This document shows positions 56,195 through 64,000 of a DNA stretch of 64,000 nt, one piece after another. The notes beneath the pieces are model-generated. The model did no database searches and was not told the origin of the DNA. It saw nothing but the letters and a program-made list of their open reading frames with translations. Positions within the stretch are counted from its first letter, which is position 1. Every line of letters begins with the position of its first letter. The stretch lies in assembly GCA_022791055.1 (NCBI GenBank), contig JAAVYI010000018.1, forward strand, positions 1 through 64,000, given 5' to 3'. The position numbers were made by a program, and so were the translations under genes. The stretch is from Clostridia bacterium. GTDB lineage: Bacteria > Bacillota > Clostridia > Christensenellales > Pumilibacteraceae.

Positions 56195-57989
56195 CGGTTT
56201 TGAGCGACAGTTCCTTGAGCTGTTTCGGCTCGACGGCGCTCGGCGCTTGCGTCATGAGGTCGGACGCATTTTGCACTTTGGGGAACGCGATGACGTCCTT
56301 GATGTTCTCTGTACCCGTCAGCAACATGACCAAACGATCGAGGCCGAATGCCAATCCGCCGTGCGGCGGTGTGCCGTATTTGAACGCGCCGACGAAGTAG
56401 CCGAACTGCTCCTCGATACGCTCGTCGGAAAAGCCGAGCGCGTTGAACATGCGTTTTTGCACATCGCCCGAATGGATACGGATACTGCCGCCGCCCGCCT
56501 CTTGGCCGTTGATAACAAGGTCATACGCCATGGCGCGCACCTTGGCCGGGTCGGTCTCGAGCATATCGAGATCCTCGACCTTCGGCATGGTGAACGGGTG
56601 ATGCATGGCGACGTACCGCTTTTCTTCGGCGCTGTACTCGAACTGCGGGAAGTCGGTCACCCACAGCAGATCGTATTTCGATTTGTCGATCAAATTGCCT
56701 TTTTCGGCCAGGTGCAACCGCAACGCGCCCAGCGAGGCAAACACAATGTCGTTGGTGTCGGCGCAGAAGAACAGAATATCGCCCGGCTTGGCATCGGCGC
56801 GTTCCAACAACTTTTTGACCGTATCTTCGGACATGAATTTGGTAATGACCGACTGGATCTCGTTTTCCTTGATCGCGATCCAGGCCAACCCTTTTGCTTT
56901 ATAGGTCTTGACGAAATCGGTCAAATGGTCGATGTCGCGGCGCGAAAGAATGGGATCTGCCCCGCCGACAAAGCCCTTTGCGTTGATCATACGCACGCTG
57001 CCGCCCTTTTTGACCGCGCCCTCGAACACTTGAAAGCCGCAGGTCGCCGCCAAATCGGACACGTCGACGATCTCCAAGCCGAAACGGGTGTCGGGCTTGT
57101 CCGACCCGAATCGCGCCATCGCCTCGGAATACGGCATACGGCGCAGTTTGCCGCCGATGTCGATCCCCTTGCACTCTTTGAAGATCTCGCGGATCATGTC
57201 CTCGGCGATCTCCATAACTTGCTCCTCGTTGTCGACAAACGACATTTCGAGGTCGATCTGCGTAAACTCCGGCTGCCGATTGGCGCGCAGATCCTCGTCG
57301 CGGAAACAGCGCGCGATCTGATAATACCGATCGAAACCGCCGATCATCAACAACTGTTTATACTGTTGCGGCGACTGCGGCAAGGCGTAGAACGCGCCCG
57401 GGTGTACGCGACTGGGTACCAAATAGTCGCGCGCGCCTTCGGGCGTCGACTTGCCCAAAAACGGCGTTTCGATCTCCAAAAATCCGTGGCGGTCGAGATA
57501 GTTGCGCGCCACCGAACTGATTTTGCTGCGCATGGCCATGGTCTGTTGCAAGGCCGGCGTGCGCAACTCCAGATAGCGGTACTTTAGGCGCACCGACTCG
57601 TTGACGCCGGCAGAAGTCTCGTCGATCGCAAACGGCGGCGTCTCGGCGTCGGACAGCACTTTCAGCTTTTTGGCGAGCAGCTCGACCGTGCCGGTAGCGA
57701 GCTTCGGGTTAACCGTCTCCGCGCTGCGCGCGCGCAGTTTGCCCTCGATCGCCAACACGTATTCGCTGCGGATCCCCTCCGCTTTGGCGAAATCTTCGGC
57801 GCCGATGCTCGACGCATCGAACACGACCTGCAAAATGCCGGTGCGGTCGCGCAAGTCGACGAAAATCAAGCCGCCGAAATCGCGGCGTTTCGCCGCCCAC
57901 CCCATGACCGTAAGCGTCTTGCCGATCTCTTTTTCGCTTACCTCGGCGCAGTAGTTGCTGCGCGTCATTGTTCCCAAAAACTCTGCCAT
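56181..57989 (-). CDS. aspS: aspartyl-tRNA synthetase
   Basis: The 602-residue class II synthetase has an N-terminal OB anticodon domain (about 1-110), motif 2 RYYQIARCFRDEDLRANRQPEF, the bacterial GAD insertion (about 290-430) and motif 3 HGGLAFGLDRLVMLLTG. It is the large bacterial type. It starts five bases after hisS. Confidence 0.96.
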   Translation of the reverse strand: MAEFLGTMTRSNYCAEVSEKEIGKTLTVMGWAAKRRDFGGLIFVDLRDRTGILQVVFDASSIGAEDFAKAEGIRSEYVLAIEGKLRARSAETVNPKLATGTVELLAKKLKVLSDAETPPFAIDETSAGVNESVRLKYRYLELRTPALQQTMAMRSKISSVARNYLDRHGFLEIETPFLGKSTPEGARDYLVPSRVHPGAFYALPQSPQQYKQLLMIGGFDRYYQIARCFRDEDLRANRQPEFTQIDLEMSFVDNEEQVMEIAEDMIREIFKECKGIDIGGKLRRMPYSEAMARFGSDKPDTRFGLEIVDVSDLAATCGFQVFEGAVKKGGSVRMINAKGFVGGADPILSRRDIDHLTDFVKTYKAKGLAWIAIKENEIQSVITKFMSEDTVKKLLERADAKPGDILFFCADTNDIVFASLGALRLHLAEKGNLIDKSKYDLLWVTDFPQFEYSAEEKRYVAMHHPFTMPKVEDLDMLETDPAKVRAMAYDLVINGQEAGGGSIRIHSGDVQKRMFNALGFSDERIEEQFGYFVGAFKYGTPPHGGLAFGLDRLVMLLTGTENIKDVIAFPKVQNASDLMTQAPSAVEPKQLKELSLKTDVKV

Positions 57990-57993
57990 TTGT

Positions 57994-59244
57994 TTATGCT
58001 CCCTCGAAATAATCGGATAGTAAATCTATATTGCATTCGGTCTCAACTCCGTCGGCCATGCGCTTAACCCGCACACGCCCCGACTGCAACTCGCTTTCGC
58101 CGATGACGATCACGTGCTTTGCGCCCAGTTTGTCGGCGTATTTGAACTGCGCCTTAACGGAACGCCCCATAAAATCGGTGTCCGCGCTCACGCCGCGCGT
58201 ACGCAACTGACGCACGACTTGCAAACATGCTTTGCGCGCGGCGTCCGACTGCGGCGCTACGTATACTTCGGTCGCCGGGATCGGAATTTGCACGCCGATC
58301 GCGTCCATAAGCAGCAGCAGTCGTTCCAACCCCAACCCGAACCCGACGCACGGCGTAGGCTTGCCGCCGACCGATTCGACCAGGCCGTCGTACCGCCCGC
58401 CGCCGCACACGGTGCCTTGCGCACCCAGCGCGTCAGTGACGAACTCGAACACCGTGCGCGTGTAGTAGTCCAGCCCGCGCACGATATTGGGATCGATCTC
58501 ATACGGAATCCCGGCGTCGGTCAGATAGGTTTCGAGCGCCGCCATGTGCTGTTTGCAATCGTCGCACAGGTAGTCGCCGATCTTGGGCGCGCCCGAAACG
58601 ATGCTTTTGCACCCCGGCACTTTACAGTCGAGAATGCGCAGCGGATTCTTTTCAAACCGCGTGCGGCAGTTCTCGCACATGTCGCCCACCTTTTCGGCCA
58701 AATAGCTTTTGAGCGCCCGATTGTATACGGCGCGGCAGGTCGGACAGCCGATGCTGTTGATTTTGAGCAGCAGTCCGGTTATGCCGACTTTTTTCAAAAA
58801 CGTGTACGCCAAGCTCAAAACTTCGCCGTCCATGATCGGCGAATCGCTGCCGTAGACCTCGACGCCGAACTGGTGGTGTTCGCGGTAGCGCCCCGCTTGC
58901 GGCCGCTCGTAACGGAACACCGGCGTAAAATAAAACATTTTGATCGGCAGCGACATGGCCTCGAGACTGTTCTCGATATATGACCGCGCCACGCCCGCCG
59001 TGCCTTCGGGCTTGAGCGTCAAACTACGGCCGCCCTTGTCGTCGAACGTGTACATCTCTTTGTTGACGACGTCGGTCGTGTCGCCGATCGAGCGCAAAAA
59101 CAGTTCGGTGTGTTCAAACACCGGCGTGCGGATCTCACGCGCGCCGAACATTCGGCACACCTGTCGCGCCATATCTTCGACATATTGCCAGCGGTAACTT
59201 TCTGCCGGCAGTACGTCTTTTGTACCCTTGGGAATGCTTACCAT
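57994..59244 (-). CDS. hisS: histidyl-tRNA synthetase
   Basis: The 416-residue class II enzyme has motif 2 FRYERPQAGRYREHHQFGVE, the histidine motif VRGLDYYTRTVFEFV and motif 3 VGFGLGLERLLLLMD, with a C-terminal anticodon domain (about 325-416). It has an internal stretch with four CxxC pairs (around 165-235), an insertion carried by some bacterial forms. No T-box leader is present; it lies 11 bases after hslU. Confidence 0.95.
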   Translation of the reverse strand: MVSIPKGTKDVLPAESYRWQYVEDMARQVCRMFGAREIRTPVFEHTELFLRSIGDTTDVVNKEMYTFDDKGGRSLTLKPEGTAGVARSYIENSLEAMSLPIKMFYFTPVFRYERPQAGRYREHHQFGVEVYGSDSPIMDGEVLSLAYTFLKKVGITGLLLKINSIGCPTCRAVYNRALKSYLAEKVGDMCENCRTRFEKNPLRILDCKVPGCKSIVSGAPKIGDYLCDDCKQHMAALETYLTDAGIPYEIDPNIVRGLDYYTRTVFEFVTDALGAQGTVCGGGRYDGLVESVGGKPTPCVGFGLGLERLLLLMDAIGVQIPIPATEVYVAPQSDAARKACLQVVRQLRTRGVSADTDFMGRSVKAQFKYADKLGAKHVIVIGESELQSGRVRVKRMADGVETECNIDLLSDYFEGA

Positions 59245-59255
59245 ATCTGTCTCGC

Positions 59256-60566
59256 TTACAAAATGTATTTCTTCAAGTCGTGCCGCTTGACCTGCCGCGA
59301 CAGGTGTTCGGTCACATATTTGGCGTCGATCGTCACGTCGATCATCGGATGATCGCCGGTCGCGTTGAAACTGACGTCCTCGAGTAGACTTTCCATAATG
59401 GTGTGCAACCGCCGCGCGCCGATGTCCTCGCTCGTCTCGTTTTCGGCTACGGCGATCTTGGACATCTCCGAAATCGCGTCGTCTGTAAAACGCAAGTTGA
59501 TATTATCGACCTGTAGAAGCGCCGCATATTGCTTGGTAACGGCGTTTTCGGGCACCGTGAAGATACGCACGAAGTCCTCGAACTTGAGGCTGTTGAGTTC
59601 GACGACGATCGGGAAACGGCCTTGCAGCTCGGGAATCAGGTCGGAAATATTGCTGACGTGGAACGCGCCCGACGCGATAAACAGAATATAGTCGGTCTTG
59701 ATGGCGCCGTACTTGGTCATCACCGTGCTGCCTTCTACAATCGGCAGAATGTCGCGTTGCACGCCCTCGCGCGAAACGTCCGGGCCGGAACCGTTGCCGC
59801 GGGCGGCGATCTTGTCGATCTCGTCGATAAAGATGATGCCGTCCTGCTCGGCGCGGCGCAAGCCCTCGCTGTTGATCGCATCTATGTCGATGCGGCGCTC
59901 CGCCTCTTCGACGGTCAAAAGTTTCATCGCCTCTTTGACGGTCAGCTTGCGCTTTTTCTTTTTCTTGGGGAAAAATCCGCCGAACATCTCGCCGATATTG
60001 ATTTCCGCGCCCGATCCGGGAATGACTTCCATCGGTTTGGGCTGTTCGGTCAATTCCAACTCGAGCATATGATTGTCGAGCTTGCCGCTGCGGATCTCCT
60101 CGATGATCTCGTCTCGAATGAGCGTTTCGGGGCGTTCGGTGTCCTGCTTTCTGCGCGTGTTATACAGCGCTTCCGCTACCTTTTTCTCCGCATCGGCACG
60201 CGCAAGCGCCTCGACTTCGGCCATTTTTTCGGCCTTGACGAGGTGTACGGCGGTTTCGGCCAAATCGCGGATCATCGATTCGACGTCGCGGCCGACATAG
60301 CCGACCTCGGTGAACTTGGTCGCCTCCACCTTGATAAACGGCGCTTTGACCAGTTTGGCCAGTCGTCTGGCGATCTCGGTCTTGCCGACGCCGGTCGGCC
60401 CTTTCATGATGATATTTTTGGGCGTGATCTCTTCTTTGAGTTTTTCGTCCAAACGGCTGCGGCGGTAGCGGTTGCGCAGCGCGATAGCTACGGCGCGCTT
60501 GGCATCGTCCTGCCCGATAATATATTTGTCCAGCTCGCTGACGATCTGTTTCGGAGACATATTCAT
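59256..60566 (-). CDS. hslU: HslU ATPase subunit of the HslUV protease
   Basis: The 436-residue AAA+ protein has [20 protein letters not shown], Walker [18 protein letters not shown], the pore loop [11 protein letters not shown], and Walker [15 protein letters not shown]. It unfolds substrates for HslV. I chose the ATG at 60566 behind GGAGGTGTAGG; the following Met at 60560 is possible. It lies six bases after hslV. Confidence 0.95.
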   Translation of the reverse strand: MNMSPKQIVSELDKYIIGQDDAKRAVAIALRNRYRRSRLDEKLKEEITPKNIIMKGPTGVGKTEIARRLAKLVKAPFIKVEATKFTEVGYVGRDVESMIRDLAETAVHLVKAEKMAEVEALARADAEKKVAEALYNTRRKQDTERPETLIRDEIIEEIRSGKLDNHMLELELTEQPKPMEVIPGSGAEINIGEMFGGFFPKKKKKRKLTVKEAMKLLTVEEAERRIDIDAINSEGLRRAEQDGIIFIDEIDKIAARGNGSGPDVSREGVQRDILPIVEGSTVMTKYGAIKTDYILFIASGAFHVSNISDLIPELQGRFPIVVELNSLKFEDFVRIFTVPENAVTKQYAALLQVDNINLRFTDDAISEMSKIAVAENETSEDIGARRLHTIMESLLEDVSFNATGDHPMIDVTIDAKYVTEHLSRQVKRHDLKKYIL

Positions 60567-60571
60567 AAAGC

Positions 60572-61105
60572 CTACACCTCCTCGACGGTCAGATTGCCGT
60601 TGGTGAACACGCAGATCTCCGACGCGATACGCATCGCCTCTTCGGCGATCTTGCGCGCGTTCATTTTGGTGTTCGCGGATAGCGCCCGCGCGGCGGCGAG
60701 CGCAAAGTTTCCGCCGCTGCCGATCGCCACGATCCCGCCCTGCGGCTCGATCACGTTGCCGCTGCCGTCGACGACGAACATTTCGTCTTTGTCGGCGACG
60801 ATCATCATCGCCTCCAACTGGCGCATCACCTTGTCGCCGCGCCACAACTGCGCCAACTCGACCGCGCTGCGCATCAAATTGCCGCTGTATTTATTGAGCA
60901 TTTCCTCGAAACGCTCGCTCAAAGTAAACGCATCGGCCACCGATCCGGCAAACCCGATGACGACTTTTCCGTCGTATATGCGCCGCACCTTGACGGCGTT
61001 GCTTTTCATGACTACGCTCTGCCCCGCCGTCACTTGCCCGTCGCCGGCTACGACCGTTTTTCCGTCGCGCTTGACCGCAACGATGGTAGTTCCTTTCATC
61101 TCCAT
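60572..61105 (-). CDS. hslV: HslV peptidase subunit
   Basis: The 177-residue proteasome-like protein has a short propeptide MEMKG followed by [20 protein letters not shown], where the first Thr becomes the catalytic N terminus after processing. It forms the HslUV protease with HslU. The ribosome binding site AAAGGAGAG precedes the first ATG. Confidence 0.95.
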   Translation of the reverse strand: MEMKGTTIVAVKRDGKTVVAGDGQVTAGQSVVMKSNAVKVRRIYDGKVVIGFAGSVADAFTLSERFEEMLNKYSGNLMRSAVELAQLWRGDKVMRQLEAMMIVADKDEMFVVDGSGNVIEPQGGIVAIGSGGNFALAAARALSANTKMNARKIAEEAMRIASEICVFTNGNLTVEEV

Positions 61106-61158
61106 AGCCTGTCTCTCCTTTACCGCGTTAAGAAACGATTATTTTCGTATACCTAATC

Positions 61159-61187
61159 ATTATACAACAGTTTTTCGATAAAATCAA
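61159..61187 (-). promoter_or_regulatory. promoter of the hslV-hslU-hisS-aspS-tcdA-rseC-glyA operon
   Basis: TTGATT (61182-61187) and TATAAT (61159-61164) on the minus strand with a 17-base spacer. The -35 overlaps the end of trmFO. Confidence 0.8.
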
Positions 61188-62476
61188 TTTAAACCGACCG
61201 CTTTTTTAAATTGTTTAAGTGCGGCAACCGACCGCGCGGCATAGGCCGCCTTCCGCTCCTGCTTGTCTCGCGGCGGATTCTCGAGTGGCGGCAGAATGCC
61301 GAAATTGGCGTTCATCGGCTGAAAATCGGCGTTCGGCGTCACGAGATACCGCGTCAGCGCGCCTAAGATCGTTTCGGGCGGCAGTACGACGGGCGGACGG
61401 TCGGTCATGCTGCGCACCGCATTTTCGGCGGCAAGCAGTCCCGACGCTATACTTTCGACATAGCCCTCGACGCCCGAAAGTTGTCCGCCGATAAAAACGT
61501 TCGGCTTGTCTTTTAAGCAAAAACTTTCTTCAATCGTTTTCGGCGCCTCGATAAACGAATTGCGGTGCATGACGCCGTAGCGTAGGATCTCGCAGTTGCC
61601 GAGCGCGGGAATCATCGAAAATACGCGCTTTTGCTCGCCGAATTTGAGGTTGGTCTGAAAGCCGACCAAATTATACATTTCGCCGGCTACGTTCTCTTTC
61701 CGAAGTTGCAAAACCGCATACGGGCGGCGGCCGGTCGCAGGATCGGTAAAACCGACCGGGCGCAGCGGGCCGAAGCGTAGCGTATCGCGGCCGCGTGCGG
61801 CCATGATCTCGATCGGCATACACCCCTCGAACACTTCGCGGCGGTCGAAATCGTGTAGCGGCGCAACCTCCGCCGCCGTGAGCGCGTCGACAAAGGCGTA
61901 ATACTCTTCCTTGTTCATCGGGCAGTTGATATAGTCGTCGCTGCCCTTGCCGTAACGCGACCCCGAAAACGCGTACCGACAGTCGATCGAATCGGCGGCG
62001 ACGATCGGCGCGGCCGCGTCGTAAAAGTGCAACAGGCCGATCGCGTCGGCCACGCCGCCCATCGTCAGCGGCCCCGTTGCCAGCACGGTCATGCGATTTT
62101 CGTCAAGCGCGTCGACGCGCCGACGGATCAATTCGACATGCGGGTCGGCCTCGACGGCGTCCGTCACCGCTTCGGCAAACTGCGTGCGGTCGACCGCCAG
62201 CGCGTTGCCGGCAGGTACGGCGCAGGTGCGGGCGATCGATAAGAGCCGACAGTCCAGTAGTTCCAGTTCCCTTTTCAAAAGGCCGCTCGCGGTGTTCGGG
62301 TCGTCGCTTTTGAGCGAATTGGAACACACAAGTTCGGCCAGTTTGTTTGTGTGGTGCGCAGGCGAGCGGATCGGCTTGGCCTCGAACAGCCGCACGTCGA
62401 TACCATGCGACGCAATGCGTAACGCGGCCTCGCAGCCCGCCAATCCGCCGCCGATCACGTCAATTTGCCGGTTCAT
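61184..62476 (-). CDS. trmFO: tRNA (uracil-5-)-methyltransferase TrmFO
   Basis: The 430-residue flavoprotein has the FAD motif VIGGGLAGCEAALRIASHG at the start, LVCSNSLKSDDPNTASGLLK and the closing GGQLSGVEGYVESIASGLLAAENA and MNANFGILPPLE. It methylates U54 of tRNA using methylene-tetrahydrofolate, linking to folD and glyA. It overlaps topA by 17 bases. Confidence 0.96.
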   Translation of the reverse strand: MNRQIDVIGGGLAGCEAALRIASHGIDVRLFEAKPIRSPAHHTNKLAELVCSNSLKSDDPNTASGLLKRELELLDCRLLSIARTCAVPAGNALAVDRTQFAEAVTDAVEADPHVELIRRRVDALDENRMTVLATGPLTMGGVADAIGLLHFYDAAAPIVAADSIDCRYAFSGSRYGKGSDDYINCPMNKEEYYAFVDALTAAEVAPLHDFDRREVFEGCMPIEIMAARGRDTLRFGPLRPVGFTDPATGRRPYAVLQLRKENVAGEMYNLVGFQTNLKFGEQKRVFSMIPALGNCEILRYGVMHRNSFIEAPKTIEESFCLKDKPNVFIGGQLSGVEGYVESIASGLLAAENAVRSMTDRPPVVLPPETILGALTRYLVTPNADFQPMNANFGILPPLENPPRDKQERKAAYAARSVAALKQFKKAVGLN

Positions 62477-64000
62477 CGACCTTGACCTTGTAGCCGCATT
62501 CTTTATTGCCGCAAGCGTGCGTTTTGCCCGCTTTGGTCACGCGTTCGACCATAAAGCTGCCGCATTCGGGACACTTGTCCGCAATCGGCTTGTTGCTCGA
62601 CGTAAATTTGCACGTCGGATACCCGGTGCAACCGTAGAACGTCGAACTGCGCGTGGTGATCTTCTTGAGCGGTTTGCCGCATTCGGGACAAGGCGGCAGC
62701 TCCTCTTCGGCTTGCGCCGGCTTATCGATATTGACGATCGTCTTACATTTCGGGTACCCCGGGCAGGCCAAGAACGGCCCGAAACGGCCTTGCTTGACGA
62801 CCATCGTCTTGCCGCATTTGGGGCACTTGACGTCCGACTCGACGACTTCCTTTTTTTCCGCCGGCATCGGGTTGCCGTTCTCGTCGATCGGCATGGTGTT
62901 CTTGCAACGCGGATAATTCGGGCAAGCGAGGAACTTGCCGAAGCGGCCGTTTTTGATGACCATGTTCGCGCCGCACTTGTCGCACACGACGTCTGTTTTT
63001 TGATCCGGCTCTTTTAAGCTGAACGTGTCGCCCAAAGCCATGGCGACTTCCTCGTCAAAGCCCTTGTAAAATTCGGAAATGACTTGCTGCCACACCTTGC
63101 CGCCGTCCTCGATCTCGTCGAGCCGCGACTCCATTTGCGCGGTGAACTGCACGTCCATGATGTCGGGAAAATACTTGATCAGCATGTCGGTCACTTTCAT
63201 GCCGAGTTCGGTCGGCTTGATCGCCTTGCCTTCCTTTTCGGTGTACTCGCGCGTGGCGAGCAGCGTGATCGTCGGCGTGTACGTAGCCGGGCGGCCGATC
63301 CCCTTTTCTTCCATCGTCTTGACAAGGCTGGCCTCGGTGTAGCGCGCGGGTGGCTTGGTGAACTTCTGCTCGTACTTGTATTCGATGAACTTGAGTTGCT
63401 GTCCCTCGGTCAGTTCGGGGAGTTTTGCGACGGTCTCATCGTCCTCTTTTCCCTCGTCGACATAGGTGTTATATACTGCCGTATAGCCGGCGAACAGCAA
63501 CGTTTTGCCCGTCACCTTAAACCCGTAGCGGCCGGCCGTGATGTCGACGCTCATCGAGTTGTATTTGGCTTCCGCCATTTGGCTGGCAAGAAAACGCTCG
63601 TAGATCAGCTTATACAGCTTGTAATAATATTTGTTGACGCAATCCTTGATACTGTCGGGCGTGCGTGCGAGCGAGATCGGACGAATGGCTTCGTGGGCGT
63701 CCTGTGCGCTCTTTTTGGAAGCAAAGACGTTCGGCTTTGCCGGCACGAAATCGGCGCCGTACTTCTCGGCGATAAAGGCGCGCGCCTCGTTCTGCGCGTC
63801 TGCGGAAACGCGCGTCGAGTCGGTACGGATATAGGTGATCAACGCCACTTTCCCCTCTCCGGGAATGTCGACGCCCTCGTAAAGCGCTTGCGCGGCCGAC
63901 GACGTTTGTTTTAAGGACATGCCCAGTTTGTTCAGCGCATCCTGCTGCATGGTACTGGTGATAAACGGCGCGGGCGCGCGCGACTTCGTCACCGACTTTT
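62460..64000 (-). CDS. topA: DNA topoisomerase I (C-terminal part; gene continues past the window)
   Basis: The visible part has the active tyrosine in ITYIRTDSTRVSADA, core segments up to about residue 330, and three C-terminal zinc ribbons of the CDKCG, CPKCG and CPECG type with a fourth degenerate one (CPECGSFMVERV). It relaxes negative supercoils. The 5' end is beyond base 64000; the reading frame is open to the edge. topA-trmFO-hslV-hslU is the Firmicute order. Confidence 0.94.
   Translation of the reverse strand, partial: KSVTKSRAPAPFITSTMQQDALNKLGMSLKQTSSAAQALYEGVDIPGEGKVALITYIRTDSTRVSADAQNEARAFIAEKYGADFVPAKPNVFASKKSAQDAHEAIRPISLARTPDSIKDCVNKYYYKLYKLIYERFLASQMAEAKYNSMSVDITAGRYGFKVTGKTLLFAGYTAVYNTYVDEGKEDDETVAKLPELTEGQQLKFIEYKYEQKFTKPPARYTEASLVKTMEEKGIGRPATYTPTITLLATREYTEKEGKAIKPTELGMKVTDMLIKYFPDIMDVQFTAQMESRLDEIEDGGKVWQQVISEFYKGFDEEVAMALGDTFSLKEPDQKTDVVCDKCGANMVIKNGRFGKFLACPNYPRCKNTMPIDENGNPMPAEKKEVVESDVKCPKCGKTMVVKQGRFGPFLACPGYPKCKTIVNIDKPAQAEEELPPCPECGKPLKKITTRSSTFYGCTGYPTCKFTSSNKPIADKCPECGSFMVERVTKAGKTHACGNKECGYKVKVDEPAN

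Noticed and set aside
56154..57587. Long plus-strand open frame of 477 codons opposite aspS
   Set aside because: It lies entirely on the antisense strand of a well-conserved gene, has no ribosome binding site and reads as low-information sequence. The GC bias of codon third positions explains it. The same holds for 59529-61181 opposite hslU/hslV and 13308-14153 opposite fakA.

Overview
The window reads as a chromosomal core segment of an uncultured-type, spore-lineage Firmicute (Clostridia-like). The grounds are a complete eight-gene spoIIIA operon, gene orders typical of Gram-positive bacteria (rpsB-tsf-pyrH-frr-uppS-cdsA-dxr-rseP; rimP-nusA-ylxR-ylxQ-infB-rbfA; topA-trmFO-hslV-hslU), strong AGGAGG-type ribosome binding sites, TTG/GTG starts and a clostridial-style iscR-iscS-iscU cassette. 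Coding sequence is moderately GC-rich and intergenic DNA is AT-rich. I cannot name the genus from sequence alone. From about 2.6 kb to the right edge every gene except rpmB is on the minus strand, so the window probably lies within one replication arm.

Layout. 1-620: tRNA-Thr, tRNA-Tyr with terminators, and a decayed AT-rich small gene. 623-2585 (+): a membrane protein, a nitrilase-family amidohydrolase and a GNAT acetyltransferase in a short operon. 2582-9825 (-): comEC, then a histidine operon hisZ-G-D-B-A-IE that lacks hisC, hisH and hisF. 9924-15279 (-): an orphan membrane protein, recG, an intergenic cluster of DnaA boxes, fakA and an Asp23-family gene. 15473 (+): rpmB. 15728-18744 (-): recN-argR-nadK. 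18900-24638 (-): dxs-ispA-xseB-xseA-folD-nusB-asp23 (transcribed in the reverse order). 24734-29346 (-): spoIIIAA-AH. 29548-31147: efp and an M24 peptidase.

31191-39779 is the nusA/infB operon (rimP-nusA-ylxR-ylxQ-infB-rbfA-nrnA-truB-ribF plus an endonuclease-IV-like gene), with a strong leader hairpin. 39898-47134 is frr-uppS-cdsA-dxr-rseP-ispG and, where polC normally sits, a 521-residue gene holding only the PolC N-terminal, OB and exonuclease parts. 47204-49776 is rpsB-tsf-pyrH. 49968-55129 carries ruvX, a DUF1292 protein with a Cys/His tail, a 53-residue membrane protein, the Fe-S cassette with its operator, and glyA. 55107-64000 carries rseC, tcdA, aspS, hisS, hslU, hslV, trmFO and the 3' part of topA.

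The genes serve translation, isoprenoid synthesis (dxs, dxr, ispG, ispA, uppS), phospholipid synthesis, Fe-S assembly, DNA repair and sporulation. I found no CRISPR array, prophage, insertion sequence or defence island. The points most worth a second look are the polymerase-less PolC, the DnaA-box cluster, the ComEC lacking its metal-binding motif, and the structured leader of the rimP-nusA operon. Twelve sigma-A-like promoters were found, all with a 17-base spacer. The only stretch of more than about 300 bases without an intact protein gene is 1-622, which holds the tRNAs and the decayed gene; bases 501-622 show nothing further.
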